From positions 161,607,697-161,671,696 of the forward strand of contig JAYESD010000004.1 of the NCBI GenBank assembly GCA_036927565.1: a stretch of DNA of 64,000 nucleotides, in the 5' to 3' direction. Numbering within the stretch: the first letter of the stretch is position 1; every line of letters starts with the position of its first letter. Below the pieces are notes generated by a model. That model was not told the origin of the DNA. It saw only the letters and a program-made list of their open reading frames with translations, and did no database searches. The stretch is from Tuctoria greenei. Lineage: Eukaryota > Streptophyta > Magnoliopsida > Poales > Poaceae. Both the position numbers and the translations under genes were made by a program. Below, in pieces: positions 31,270 through 42,800 of this stretch.

Positions 31270-32760
31270 ACTCTTATTTGGCCCCTAAATATCCAGTGAT
31301 GATAGGTTCTTCCTTAAACCCATGCTAGCCACGTGTTCACTGAACACGTTGGGTGGAAGACCTTTTGTAAGCGGATCCGCAAGCATTTGCTTGGTACTAA
31401 TTTGCTCAATTATCATTACTTAATATGATCCTGGATTTACTCCTTTACAACACATACCCTATGTCAATGTGTTTGGCATCACATATGACTTGTTGTCTCT
31501 AGAGTACAAAAAACTTAAGTGGCTTAATGCTGTCAACCACTAACAATTCGGGTTTACTTACTGTGTCTGCTCAGTGGTCTCATTTATAATATATTGGTAT
31601 GCATCACACATGACGCAGTGACCCTAAATTAGGAGCTTTTTCCACAATAAAGCTCCAATGTGCGAGTGTTGATTACTGATGTGGATTTACTACACATCTC
31701 GCACAAACTGAGTCTTACTAAGTCATTTTTCCAATGACTTAATCTTATACTTAACTTACCATGAGACCTTGATACTTGCAAAACTGCAAGTAATACTTAT
31801 TTCCATCCAGTCATCTGGATTGGACTTACTTATGCCAAAATTAACCCGATACTTAAACTTTGTCAAGGTAACTTAGGAATTGAGCAAAACTTAAAACTTC
31901 TGACAGCAAGAAGTTTTGGAACCAATTCTTATTAGGTCAACCTCTTATTGGTTCCATACTTACCAACCTTGACTCATTAGAGCAGACAAAGATTTATTTT
32001 CATGCATACCGTACTTTTCAAGTACGCTCCTTAAGTATGCCTTTTGTGCTAAACTTAATACCCCTTTATTCTATCTCGGTGAATTTCTATGCCCAGTACA
32101 TAGAATGCTTCACCAAAATCTTTCATATCAAAATTAGAGGACAATAACTTCTTAGTTTCTGATAGTAGATTGACATCACTACTTGCAAGTAGTATATCAT
32201 CTACATAAATCACGAGAAAAATAAATTTCCCATCTTTAAACTTACCATAAATGTAATTGTCCTCCTCATTTTGTTTAAACCCAAACTTTCTTACTATCTT
32301 ATTGAACCTGAGATACCACTGTCTTAAAGCTTGATTAAGTCCATAAATGAACTTTCTTAAGTGGCACCTCATATGTTTCTTACCCTTAACAACAAAACCT
32401 TTCGGTTGTGTCATATAGATGTTCTCATATAGATCACCATTGAGAAATGCCGTTTCTACATCCATCTGATGTAATTCTAAATTGTAATGTGCAACTAATA
32501 TCATAATGATTCTGAACGAATCCTTACCTTTTGCAACAAGTCTGGACTTAAACTTATCAATATTCCCTTTGGAGTCACGTTTAGTTTTGTAGACCCATTT
32601 ACAGCCTACTGTTTTGGCTCCATTAGGAATCTCAACTAATTCCAGACTTTGTTTGTTTCTATAGACCTCATTTCATCCTCCATGACTTTACGCCATTCAG
32701 ATGTTTGAGGACTTCTTATTCAAATGTGGTGGGATCACCCTCCATTTGAATTGCCTCACT
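31270..32760 (-). pseudogene. pol: Copia reverse transcriptase-RNase H, element H
   Basis: RT is recognisable at 32504-32055: MDVETAFLNGDLYENIYMTQP, HLRKFIYGLNQALRQW, the catalytic VIYVDDILLASS near 32175-32205, then KDFGEAFYVLGIEIHRDR. RNase H further left is decayed and partly deleted; only its end (STKQMLADPLTKGLPP near 31380, then SEHVASMGL) is clear. Many stops lie between 31480 and 32040. An active enzyme is not possible from this copy. Confidence 0.8.
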
Positions 32761-33900
32761 TAATTAGATCTCATAATCGCCCGAAATGGTCGATTCTCTT
32801 TCTCTTTGAGATCTTCTTAATTGCACATCATCCTCATTTTGAGGTTCTTGTTGCTCTTCATTATTAATGACAACGGGCTGAGAATGTTCAATCTTTCTTA
32901 ATAATTCCGTTGTCAATGGAGAACTAACAACAGGTGTTGAATCTTTACCAATAGACACTGATGATTCAACAGAAGTAGGTAATGAGAAATATAGTTCTTG
33001 AATCATAGGAGTGGGTACATAAACCCGCTTCTCTTCAAGATTAATTTCTCGTCTTACCGTACTCCCCCTGATTATGGCATCCTCTAAAAAGACGGCATGC
33101 CTTGTTTCCACAAACTTAGTATATCATTCTGTACAGTAGAATCGATATTCCTTACTCTTTTCTGAATAGCCAATAAATTGGCAACTTATTGTCCTAGCAT
33201 CCAACTTACCAATATTTGGGTTAAACATTTTTGCATCAGGACAGCCCTATATATGCATATAACTTAATGAGGTCTTACGTCCTGTCCACAACCCATACGG
33301 TGTTTTAGACACCAACTTATTAAAGATCCGATTTAGCACATGAATAGCGGTTTTTAATGCCTCTATTCATAAGCTAACCGGCAAATCTGATTGAATTAAC
33401 ATGGATCTTACCATATCCATTAGCGTACGGTTGCACCGTTCCGCTACTTTATTTTGTTGAGGCTCGCCCGGTGTTGAATACTGGGCAACTATGCCATTTT
33501 CATGTAGGAACCGAGCAAATGGTCCAGGAACTTGGCCATAGGGGTATGATGATCGTAGTATTCACCACTACGTTCGGATCTTACCACTTTTATCTTACTG
33601 TTGTGCTGATTTTCATCTTCAGCCTTAAATATCTTTAATTTATTCAATGCTTCAAAGCGATCGGATCTTACCACTTTTATCTTACCGTTGTGCTGATTTT
33701 CATCTTCAGCCTTAAATATCTTTAATTTATCCAACGCTTCAAAGCGCTCTTTAATTGGATAAATATGGCCATAGCGAGAATAGTCATCCGTGAAGGTTAT
33801 GAACGAATCAAAACCATCAACAGATACTACAGGCAATGGACCACAAATGTCCGTACAGATTAATTCCAAATTCCCACACTGCATATGGCACAATTTCTTA
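32761..33900 (-). pseudogene. pol: Copia integrase, element H, with internal duplication
   Basis: The integrase core starts near 33860 (ELICTDICGPLPVVSVDGF, SFITFTDDYSRYGHIY with the first catalytic Asp). The block that carries the second catalytic Asp (KIKVVRSDR) is duplicated in tandem: a 29-residue unit repeated with RSDR in one copy and RSER in the other. The region of the catalytic Glu (33480-33300) is frameshifted but readable. The C-terminal linker (ETRHAVFLEDAIIRGS, LRRSQRERESTIS) ends near 32764. Confidence 0.8.
33575..33748 (-). repeat. 87-bp tandem duplication in H integrase
   Basis: Two copies, starting CGGATC at 33575 and 33662, nearly identical (a few substitutions), in frame (29 codons). 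It occurs once in related copia integrases as far as I know the family. Confidence 0.85.
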
Positions 33901-34049
33901 CTTTTCTTAGTCTATGCATTCTTCTGAATCTGAAAAATCCGAATGAGGAAGAATCGATTGTGAAACCAATTGATCAATTCCCCCCCTCAAAATATGGCCT
34001 AAGCAACAATGCCATAATTTCGAAAACATTTCGGAATCGATTCTCTTAC

Positions 34050-34936
34050 TCTTACTCTGATGTGAGGAAAACTGATTGTCACTTACAACACCATTTAAGG
34101 AAGTCTATGCATTCCTTTTGATGGTGACCTTTGTCTAAACAAAAGTGACACCGATCTTTCTCTACTTTCACATCCTAACGTTAAGGATGATTTGTAGAGC
34201 CTTACTCTTATCTTTATCATGGTGAGAAGAACCATGATACTTAAAAATTTGCTTAGAAGAATAATTCTTCTTAGCCTTACTTTTTCCCTTCACGTAATTA
34301 ATAGCATCATTATCATGAAGAGATTTAATCCTCTCTTCCTCCTGAACACACATAGCCATGAGTTTTTCTATGTTCAGTAGTTCAGGTTGAGAGTCATAAT
34401 TGATGACAAAAGTCTCAAATTCCTTTAGAACTGAGGAAAAATGAGATGCACAATGAACTCATCTTTAATCCCCAAATCTATAGGCTTAAAGTTTGAAGTC
34501 ATATTTGTCATCCTTAAAATGTGCTCTCGCATATCACCTCCATAATATTTTTCATCGACAAGTCTCTTGATAAGAGTACTTGCTAATGACTTAGAAGAAC
34601 CAGTAAACTGATTCTCAATCTTTTGGAGGTACTCAGTGACAATATCATATTCAGGGATTGCTCCCCCGAATGATTTCAGTGATAGTGCCCTTAATAATCA
34701 TCAAACATTTCCTGTTTGATTGTTTTCACTTAACTTTGGCTATATCACAAGCCAATAGCTTACTAGTATAGTCCTTTGTCCCCACAACAAAGGCTTATTG
34801 AGTTTCATCAACTTTACTTACTAGAGCCACCGGCTCAACTGAATATGGAGTTGTGAGAGCAAAGTCCATCTCGGAGACTGCCAAAGCAATCTCCAACTTT
34901 CTCTCCATCTCCCATAATTGCTTACCAGATGAAACT
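34050..34936 (-). pseudogene. gag: Copia gag, element H
   Basis: Degenerate gag: KLEIALAVSEMDFAL near 34880, a SNRKCLMII-like block near 34710, a conserved VEEQF/GSSKALA-like helix near 34620, then a basic segment (KGKSKAKKNYSSKQIFKYHG). A zinc knuckle CHFCLDKGHHQKEC follows at 34109-34150. Several stops. The start codon is not clear. The leader with stem-loops lies directly upstream (to the right). Confidence 0.72.
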
Positions 34937-35017
34937 CAATGCTGAATTCTCATTAGACGAAACTTCTTAATCAAAAAAGAGATCATGAGTGAATGCATAG
35001 ATATTAATCATAAGACA

Positions 35018-35448
35018 ATGTTGAGTTTTATCAATCACTTTGGTTACTTGACCAAAACTCAACATTTGAGAATTACTGAAAAACAACATAGTAATTTATC
35101 TTTCGCTTTGGTTACTCGACCAAATTACTATGTTCTTAAAAGAGAATGTCATTAATGCCTTTCGCTTTGGTTACTCGGCCAATAATGACATTAAAACTTA
35201 ACATTGGAGAACAACTGAAAAACATAGTAATTTATCTTTCGCTTTGGTTACTCGACCAAATTACTATGCACTTAAACATAAAATGTCATTAATGCCTTTC
35301 GCTTTGGTTACTCGGCCAATAATGACATAATATTGCTTAAAAACATGGCAATTCTATTTTTCGCTTTGGTTACTCAATAGAATTCTATGCAACTTAAAAT
35401 GACATAGCAATTTATCTTTCGCTTTGGTTACTCGACCAAATTGCTATG
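35018..35448 (-). repeat. Array of seven stem-loops in the leader of H
   Basis: Seven units share the core CGCTTTGGTTACTCG (plus strand; the first unit has a variant), spaced about 57-76 bases. Each core is flanked by arms that are reverse complements. Arms: 35018-35029/35054-35065; 35085-35097/35122-35134; 35145-35154/35183-35192; 35223-35233/35258-35268; 35283-35291/35320-35328; 35350-35358/35376-35384; 35403-35413/35438-35448. Arm sequences differ between units but pairing is kept. In most units TTGGT/ACCAA adds an inner helix with loop TACTCG. The array is between primer site and gag, thus in the 5' untranslated RNA. Confidence 0.85.
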
Positions 35449-35966
35449 ACATTATAAACTTAATTCATAGCGGAAGCTTAATTAAATAAGCAACCTTAAT
35501 TGTATAGCCCGAACTAGTCCGCACATGGTTGGACTAGTCTGAACTCTTACAGTATGATTTTCGGACTAGTCCGGTCCATACGCCAGATAAGTCCGGTCCC
35601 ATCAAAAACATTTGATCCGTTCTTTATTGAACTTTTCGAGTCTGGTCTGTACTATTCTGGACTAGTACGACCAACACCGGAAAAGTTTCATATAAAAAAC
35701 TGGAAAAAATGTTGAAATACCCAAAAGGGAATCTTAATCTTACCATCTTACCAAATCAACTTAATTTTCACAATGGATTTCAATCCAAAGTGCTTACTTG
35801 GTTTTCAATCAGATGAACGCGTCAAAACGCCCTGATCCGAAAACCTAACCACTTTACGTGGCACACCGGACTAGTCTGGCCTTTAGACCGTACAAGTCCG
35901 AACCTCCAAATCTTTCAACAAAAAACTTCAATAAAAACTCAATTCGAAATGATTAGTGGTCTAAAC

Positions 35967-35979
35967 GGCTCTGATACCA
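35967..35979 (-). promoter_or_regulatory. Primer-binding site, element H
   Basis: The minus strand reads TGGTATCAGAGCC one base from the LTR end. Initiator-Met tRNA type. Confidence 0.9.
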
Positions 35980-35980
35980 T

Positions 35981-36588
35981 TTTTAGAAACGAAAAGGGAG
36001 CCCGAAGATCAAATAGCCACTAAATCATCTCGAATACATGGAGAAATCCGAATACAACATGAACACCAAAGTGCTATCTCTCAAATAGCACAAGAACATC
36101 AATAATATCTTCTCTTTCATCTTTGTTGTTGCTTGACGATACGGCCATTGAGCCAATAAGGCGAGGCCACAAGTAGAACGATGACGGGAGGCGTTTCCCC
36201 TTGTTCTTCTCTTGGTATTATTGATCGGATTCTGAGAATTGAGAGAGTTATTGTGTCTAATGTGTATTCACAACACCACACTTCCCACATACACATAACC
36301 CTCTCCTTATATTTAACCAAGAGACACAAGAGGGGGCCTCACACCCTTAGAGACAGTTAAGTCCCCCAATTAGGGACATAATTGTCGGTGGGTTGTGTCC
36401 TTTTAATTAGAACACATGTTATTTTCGAGTTCAAACTGATATTAACGGAAAAGACCGGACTAGTCCGGTCAAGGTCCGGACTAGTCCGATGATCTTACTG
36501 GACAACATCGGACTAGTCTGGTCTTATATCGGACTAGTCCGGACCGGACTAGTCCGTCCACTACCGGACTAGTCCGGTAGTGCTAACA
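35981..36588 (-). repeat. 5' LTR of element H (608 bp)
   Basis: Matches 30518-31105, but the inner terminal dinucleotide is mutated (TG to TT on the plus strand) and one additional 20-bp unit with GGACTAGTCC is present near 36555-36575. The outer end ...GCTAACA meets the ACTAT target duplication. Confidence 0.9.
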
Positions 36589-36608
36589 ACTATTGCCTAC
36601 TCGCTGCC

Positions 36609-37763
36609 CTACTTAGGCAACAGTGCTGCAACTGGAGCTGGTGGCTCCTCAACTACCTCCGGCTCTGGTTCAACCTCCTCTCGGTCCTCTTCATCGACCT
36701 CCTCTGGATCCTCTTCATCGGCCTCCTCTGGATCCTCTTCATCTGCCTCCTCTGGATCCTCTTCACCAGCCTCCTTTGGATCATCTTCTTCCTCTGACTC
36801 ACCCATCTCCTCAAGGTGTTCTTCTGGATCCTCCTCAAGTGCTGGTACTGGTGAGGCTAACTCCGGGATCCAGTCCATGTCAGAATAAGAGTCCACATGC
36901 TCAAGGGGCGGAAGGTGGGGAACTTCATCTATCTCTTGTATAGGCTCAGGTTCCACCTGAACTCCCTGAACAAATGGAACCTCAGCTGCTGGAGGGTACT
37001 GAGGCATAGGAGGGTGATGAATTTGATACTCCTCCAGATTATCAATGGCATGTATCATATCCTGCTCGAAATTCTCCGCTTGCTCTCGAGCTTCATCACG
37101 CTCAACAGTTACTTCTTGTACTAATTCCTCACTGCCTTCCAAGGCTGTCTGCTTTTGATTCAATTGCAACTGCAGCTGTTCAATTTCTGGGTCATGTTCA
37201 GCTATAATGTTTTCCTTAGCATCACTTGCATCTCGATGCGTGTTTCCACGCTCTCTGCCTGATAATGTTGTCCTGAACCACTTGCACTCTCCAAACGATG
37301 AAGCTGTGTATGCCCCTAGGCGGGACCCACTAGCGTCCGAAGAGAATTGAGACACAGACAACAGGCGCTGCTGAGCTTCAATTGTATGCTGACCAGTGAT
37401 AGGAAAAAGTGCGTATGGTGTCCCCAAAGTTTCTGCATAATGATCACGACAGAATGCAGTGATAGCTTCACACGCCTCTCTGTCCAAAGCGCCATCCCGC
37501 CGGATACCACACCTTCCCACTGTGAATGGCAGCCATCCACGCTATGCTGGTCCAGATGGTATCTGGACATACACCATGCAGCAATAAAGTACATACTCTT
37601 CTGACTCTTTAGTCCAATACACAGCTTTCTCGGTGTATCCAAGTCTTGAAGCATTATAGTCAACATCGAGGTGAACCCCGGTCGGTTCACCGCGGCGGAG
37701 CAATACCAACCATTTTCCATTTGGACAAAGGGTAGATTCATCTATAGAAATAGAATTGAGCAA
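36609..37763 (-). pseudogene. orf0-like acidic protein ahead of gag, element E
   Basis: A frame of about 385 codons with a single nonsense codon (TAG, 37542-37544). N-terminal half: STLCPNGKWLVLLRRGEP, DYNASRLGYTEKAVYW, YVLYCCMVYVQIPSG, then DGALDREACEAITAFC. The middle is a predicted coiled coil (EIEQLQLQLNQKQTALEGSE). The C-terminal part is strongly acidic (EEDPEEADEEDPEEVDEED) and coded by a 24-bp minisatellite. No ATG precedes the first homologous-looking residues before an upstream stop; an acceptor-like TTTCTATAG at about 37742-37750 hints at a spliced start. The function is unknown; an extra orf0 at this position is reported for RIRE3/RIRE8-like rice elements. No catalytic motif seen. 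Confidence 0.65.
36682..36795 (-). repeat. 24-bp minisatellite coding the acidic tail of orf0
   Basis: About four and a half units of GGATCCTCTTCATCGGCCTC plus CTCT with point changes, translating on the minus strand to repeated EEADEEDP octets. Confidence 0.8.
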
Positions 37764-39859
37764 GTCAAATTCATGTTCGAAACAGTAGAAAATACATCAA
37801 ATTTAAATGCATAGTCATTCCATTCAAGTTGCAACATCAATACTCAAGTTTTCCCCAAATCTGGTTGCACTATGTCCAGACAGACCAGTTCCTACTAAAT
37901 TTTCGTTTTGACTATGCAAATGACATTTTCATGACATGAGTCCTATAACAAAGTCTTAACTGACTCACCCACCTTTCCATAGGTTACCCACATGCCCCCA
38001 TTGCATCAAGGGTTAGAGATATATGATGGTTTAAACCTGACAGTTTTCTGGGAAAATTTTGACAAAACCTCCCCTAAAATTTGTGTTTTTGGCCACAATT
38101 TATATATATATATATATATATATATGATATAGTCAAAATATTCATCAATTCCACTTTACAACATTGTATTATAACATGACAGATTCTGACAAATGTACAC
38201 ATCAATAGCTTACATCCTCCGTACAGGTGCATCAGACGATAAAGTTCCAAACTATGTACATAGGGTCCAGAATCTGTACACTCAGGACATGTTTGACGAT
38301 AATTCGAATTTGAACCACTTACAATAAGATTCAGATGTTGAGTTGAATACAAAGTTGATAGTATCCTCCCTAAGCTTTCGAAATGTATATTTATGCCTAT
38401 GTCACAACTAGAGTAAGAGATATGACTCTTCAATGTTCACAGAAAACCTGGTACAGTCTGGCCACCTTACTGCAAGTGAACCATTTTGAACTCCACATTA
38501 CAAGACTTTCTGGGCCGGTTTAGTAAAAACTTTGAATTACAAAAGTGTAGCACATCTCCTCCCCTTTTCATAACTGTATCACAATACTCCAAAAGATGAA
38601 CCTACCAGGAGATATTGCAAAAATACAGGAACTGGTTCAAAAACCCAGGAACTGTAGCAGTTTTTAAAATTTGAACTTTTGACCAACCTTGAGTGTGTTA
38701 CTGTCCTGGAGTCCTATAGAAAAGTTTTAGATAACTCTTCAAGCTTTCCATAACTGCTTCACACACTCTTATTGACGAAAAATTCACTGAGATACACCCG
38801 GTGAAATTTCAGCCTTGAGACTGCCCAAAACAGGGGATTCAGCTCTGAGTTCTATACTACTTCTCTCCCTTCATACTTAACCCAATTAAGTTTTTCAAAC
38901 CACATTTGACATGATTTCATGTATTTTTACAGAAAGTTCACGTCTTAGGAAAATAGAGGTGTATATGCATTATTTCTGACCATGCCGGTACTATGTGCCT
39001 TTCCAATAGAAAATCCTAACCGGATTATCTCCAGCTAATACGTCTCATAGGTGGCGCTAAAATCGAGCACTTGCAAACGTTTACTACTAGCAATACGTAT
39101 AACACGGTTAGTTACCTGCATAAGACACGCAATTTACAAACACTCATTATGGTACCATACGGCACAGCCCGCACGGGCGATTATTTTAGGCAGTCACAAT
39201 AATATATATAAGAGTAAGAGCATCCGTCCCGTATCATTACATACGGGCCGCCCCGAGTTGAGCCATGTATCGAGGTACATGATCGGGTTTTCTACCACCC
39301 GATGGGGGTCCCACGTCTTTATCTAATGCTGCACCAGTAGGAGGCGCTTTCACGTGTTTCATAAAAAAGAACACACTACATACTTTTCAACCGCACGATA
39401 GGTAGTCACGTCATTTATCTCTTGCGCTAGGGATCAGCGCTTCGTATGGCCCTTTAAACATTGAACGTTCAAGAGTTGCATATTTCGTGTTTTTGACGAC
39501 ACGATGGGGTATCCACGCTTTTGCCTGAAGCACGCCGTGGAGCAGCGTTTGCATATGCTCTCAGAACCATAAAGAGGTTAAGAGACTCATATTGACTCCA
39601 TTGCCAAGCCACGGGGGACAATCATCATACTACCTCTCGTACGGGGAGTTTGCCGCAATTGATCCGCTTGCGGTGGCGTACCTTACCTCTTACCTGACGT
39701 TGGAGCGTTGTTACATAATATAATAACAAATAAGTTAGCTTTGCCACCTTAAAAAACTATGCTAATAGAAATCCTTATGTGGGCCTAGTATCGAATCCTC
39801 ACTCATAAACTTAAGTTTCTCAAAATACGTGTGATCCCAAGTGTGCTATTCCCAATGCA
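37764..39859 (-). other. Leader of element E between primer site and orf0
   Basis: 2.1 kb with no supported gene. Short ORFs here show no recognisable motif. It holds a (TA)12-13 microsatellite at 38099-38126. The length is unusual for a gypsy leader; it could hold an intron of orf0 or packaging signals, which I cannot tell. Confidence 0.5.
38099..38126. repeat. (TA)n microsatellite
   Basis: Uninterrupted TA dinucleotides, about 13 units, in the leader of E. Confidence 0.95.
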
Positions 39860-39871
39860 GCTCTGATATCA
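39860..39871 (-). promoter_or_regulatory. Primer-binding site, element E (mutated)
   Basis: The minus strand reads TGATATCAGAGC three bases after the LTR end, one change from the initiator-Met type TGGTATCAGAGC. Confidence 0.75.
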
Positions 39872-39874
39872 GAC

Positions 39875-42800
39875 TGTGAGCACCCCAGTCCCGACATTCT
39901 AGGAATCGCATTGGGTGATGTCGTACGATGCGACACCTAACATCACAACACACAGAACACACATTTCCAATACATTGGGCCTTTATTCCATAGTATTGTC
40001 AGTTTACAAACTAATGTACATCAGTACAAGCAGCGGAAAGATATGATACAACTCACGCCCTATAGCCTACTCTAAGCAAGAGTGAAGTCATCCGGCCCTC
40101 GGAAGCTTCATAGTAGCAACACCCAACTTTCACTGCGGCGTGCAGGGTTCTCAGTGTGCTTCGCACCCCTCATCGGGTGCTGCCTCACTAGGCTCACCCT
40201 CATCTATAACATTACCTGCAAAACCGTGGATCAACAAACCATGAGCTTATGCTCAGCAACTTACCCGTCTCGCTACTCATACATGCAGGGGATTACTATT
40301 AAGAGTAAAGTTGTTCATAGCACTAGTATAGTAGCGGATCCTTATATTCACTTTTAAGCATCAAGTTAAGTATTAGAATCATAACTTTAGTTCGCTTCTC
40401 AACTACTTCACCCAAGTTGCTTATCCAACCAGCAAGTTCCATCCAATTCCAGTTGTTACTATGTCATAGCGTAGTGAACAAGCATGTTCCCTTCCGCGAG
40501 CGACGGTGATTCAAATCATGATAACACCCGGCTTGCACATCACCTACACCCGTCTAGAGAAGGCTTACGGTCCTCCTCCATAACGCTATAAATGACAACC
40601 TTTCACGAAACACTCAAACATTGAGCCGGTCCTACCATCCCGGAAGCAAGACTCACATGACAACCTACAGCACAGTGACCTCTGCTCTCCTCATGACGTG
40701 TGTGGTGTCTAGGAGGGTGGGGTATGCCTCAACATCCAAGTTAACAAGTTATATCGGTTTGTTGGGTTCATTAGAGCCAGTATGCATTCGGTACAAGTTC
40801 AAACTTGTCCAGCGAGGCTGCACACGATACGGTCCTCAATTGACACAGGCAGGTCTATGCACACAGATCTCCAATCTGCTGCTTCCTACCTTCCTGCCCT
40901 GTCTCAATTATCTATTAAGTTGATCAATGTCTATCATCCCAATTGATTCCACTACTACAAGTGCACGAGCAGGAAAAAGCCATACTCGAGTTATACTAGT
41001 TAATCCAATTCAGTGATATCAGCATAACATTACTAAGCAGCATATAAGCAGTATATGAACCATAGACTCCAGAGATTTCTGGTCATGCAGGAAGAGTATC
41101 AATCAATCCAAGATGTAATGCAATACAATATAGACGTAGACATAGTGATAAAGATGAACTTGTTAACTTAAATTCAAACCGGGGCTTGCCTTGATATTTA
41201 TCAAAAGAGTAATCGAACTCCGGTGGAAAATAGTTAGTGGAATCCGGCTGCTTCTCGTGAATTCCTTCTATTTGACATGAAGATAATAATGCAATTAGTG
41301 TTGTATACACTATATGGATTAATGAATATTTAGTAAGGAATGCTTAACTAATTAATTATCACTGTTCTTGAGAGTATTTACAGAGGTTGGAATAGTCCAG
41401 CGAAGATTTAAAAGAAAAGAATGTAACTAGAGGTAAGAAGTGACTAGGTCGTAATAAAATGATGAAGATTCATATCAAGAATTCCTTCACAGAAATTGAA
41501 CAAGGCTGGTCAGGTGAATTGAGTTAACAATCAGGTATAGAAGATCATATATATGAGAGGAAATTTTTTTTTTTCATAATTTTCTGATCAATATTATGTT
41601 CACAATTCAATTTTGAAGTTGGAATGAATTTTGGGGTATTTTCTCTGGTATTTTCTACCCATTTCAGCACAGCTGAGACAAACTTCTTGATTTACATAAG
41701 TAAATCAAGTTAAACAGGTGTGGCGATTTTCCTGATGAACAATTGATACATGTTGTAATTTCTGGCAAAATTTGAGAATTTATCAAAGTGCAGGCTTCCC
41801 AAAATAAATGCATAAATCTTTTGAAAGAATAAATTATACAGGATGATACAATGACTTTCATGCAATGAACCTTAACTTTCTGCAAAGTACACACCGAGTG
41901 TATTCCGGCAAAAAAAATTTGGTAATTTTTGAAGTTGTATACAGGGAGATATAGAAATTCAAAGATTGTAAGTTTTTCTGAAATTTTCTTCAAAAGGAAA
42001 ACTGATCCAGGGCTGACATTGGGGCACGCTCCAATTTGAATCTCACAAGGTAATTGACTTCTGACTGACACTGGGACCCACTGTATTCTCTCTCTCTCCC
42101 TTTTAAACTGAACAATGGGACCATCTGTACTCTTTTTCTTCACTCTATGACAGTTGGGGCCCACTCTCTGACTTCATCTTCAACCTCTGCCCACGGCCTC
42201 AAGGCCACAGGACAGGGAAGACGGCGCCCCCTTTCCCTCGCCGGAGTAGCATCCTAGGGCATGAGAATTGGGGCAAAATAAAGCTAGCACAATGGCACAC
42301 CTGCTAGACCACTCAATGGGGCTGGACCTAGTCAGGGAGCTCTACGGCCATGGCTGCGGCTGTGAACATCCCTCTCTAAATCCTAATTCGTGATGCCACA
42401 AGGTCTAGGAGCACAAGGGGAGCACGAAACACAAGTAATTGCAGTCCAATTGGAAGGAAAACGATGGAAAACGAGAATACGCCAATGACCTAGGGTTTGG
42501 GATCGGCGGCCACGAAATCTCGAAGAAATCCTTAACCAGACCACGGCTGTCCTTTTCGAATTAATGCCTCAATGGATGCGCAAGGAGTAGGCTGCCTAAT
42601 GTTTCACTGAATCGAAGCACGAACCAACTTAGAAACCAAATTTCTCAACTAAATCCTCACAGTTTGGTAACCTGCGGCCATGAACTCAACGGCGTCCGGC
42701 CAAACCAAGGTGAAACATTGGTGAATAACTGTCCAAACGTCCTCAGATGATGAAGGCAAACCTTGCAGTGTGGTCGAGCAGAAGACGGAAGGTTTGGTTC

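Larger units (their letters stand above)
30518..36588 (-). mobile_element. Copia element H, complete ends
   Basis: LTRs 30518-31105 and 35981-36588, target duplication ACTAT (30513-30517 and 36589-36593), polypurine tract, and primer site for initiator-Met tRNA. Order on the minus strand: 5' LTR, a 1-kb leader with a stem-loop array, gag, integrase, RT, degenerate RNase H, 3' LTR. The LTRs differ by roughly sixteen substitutions by eye plus one 20-bp block, so it is one of the younger insertions. Coding sequence is broken in many places. The integrase-to-RT linker (RHAVFLEDAIIRGS, RVYVPTPMIQE) matches a common grass copia family. Confidence 0.9.

Noticed and set aside
35018..35448. CRISPR-like regular repeats
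   Set aside because: Spacing is uneven, the repeats pair with their own flanks, there are no cas genes, and the place is the leader of a plant copia element.
36580..36943. Ser-rich and Pro/Leu-rich plus-strand ORFs
   Set aside because: They are mirror images of the minisatellite that codes the acidic tail of orf0 on the minus strand.
39051..40923. ORFs at 39051, 40082 and 40621 as possible host genes
   Set aside because: They lie in the leader and LTR of E, have no codon bias or motif that I can see, and are not in a context with introns or a promoter.
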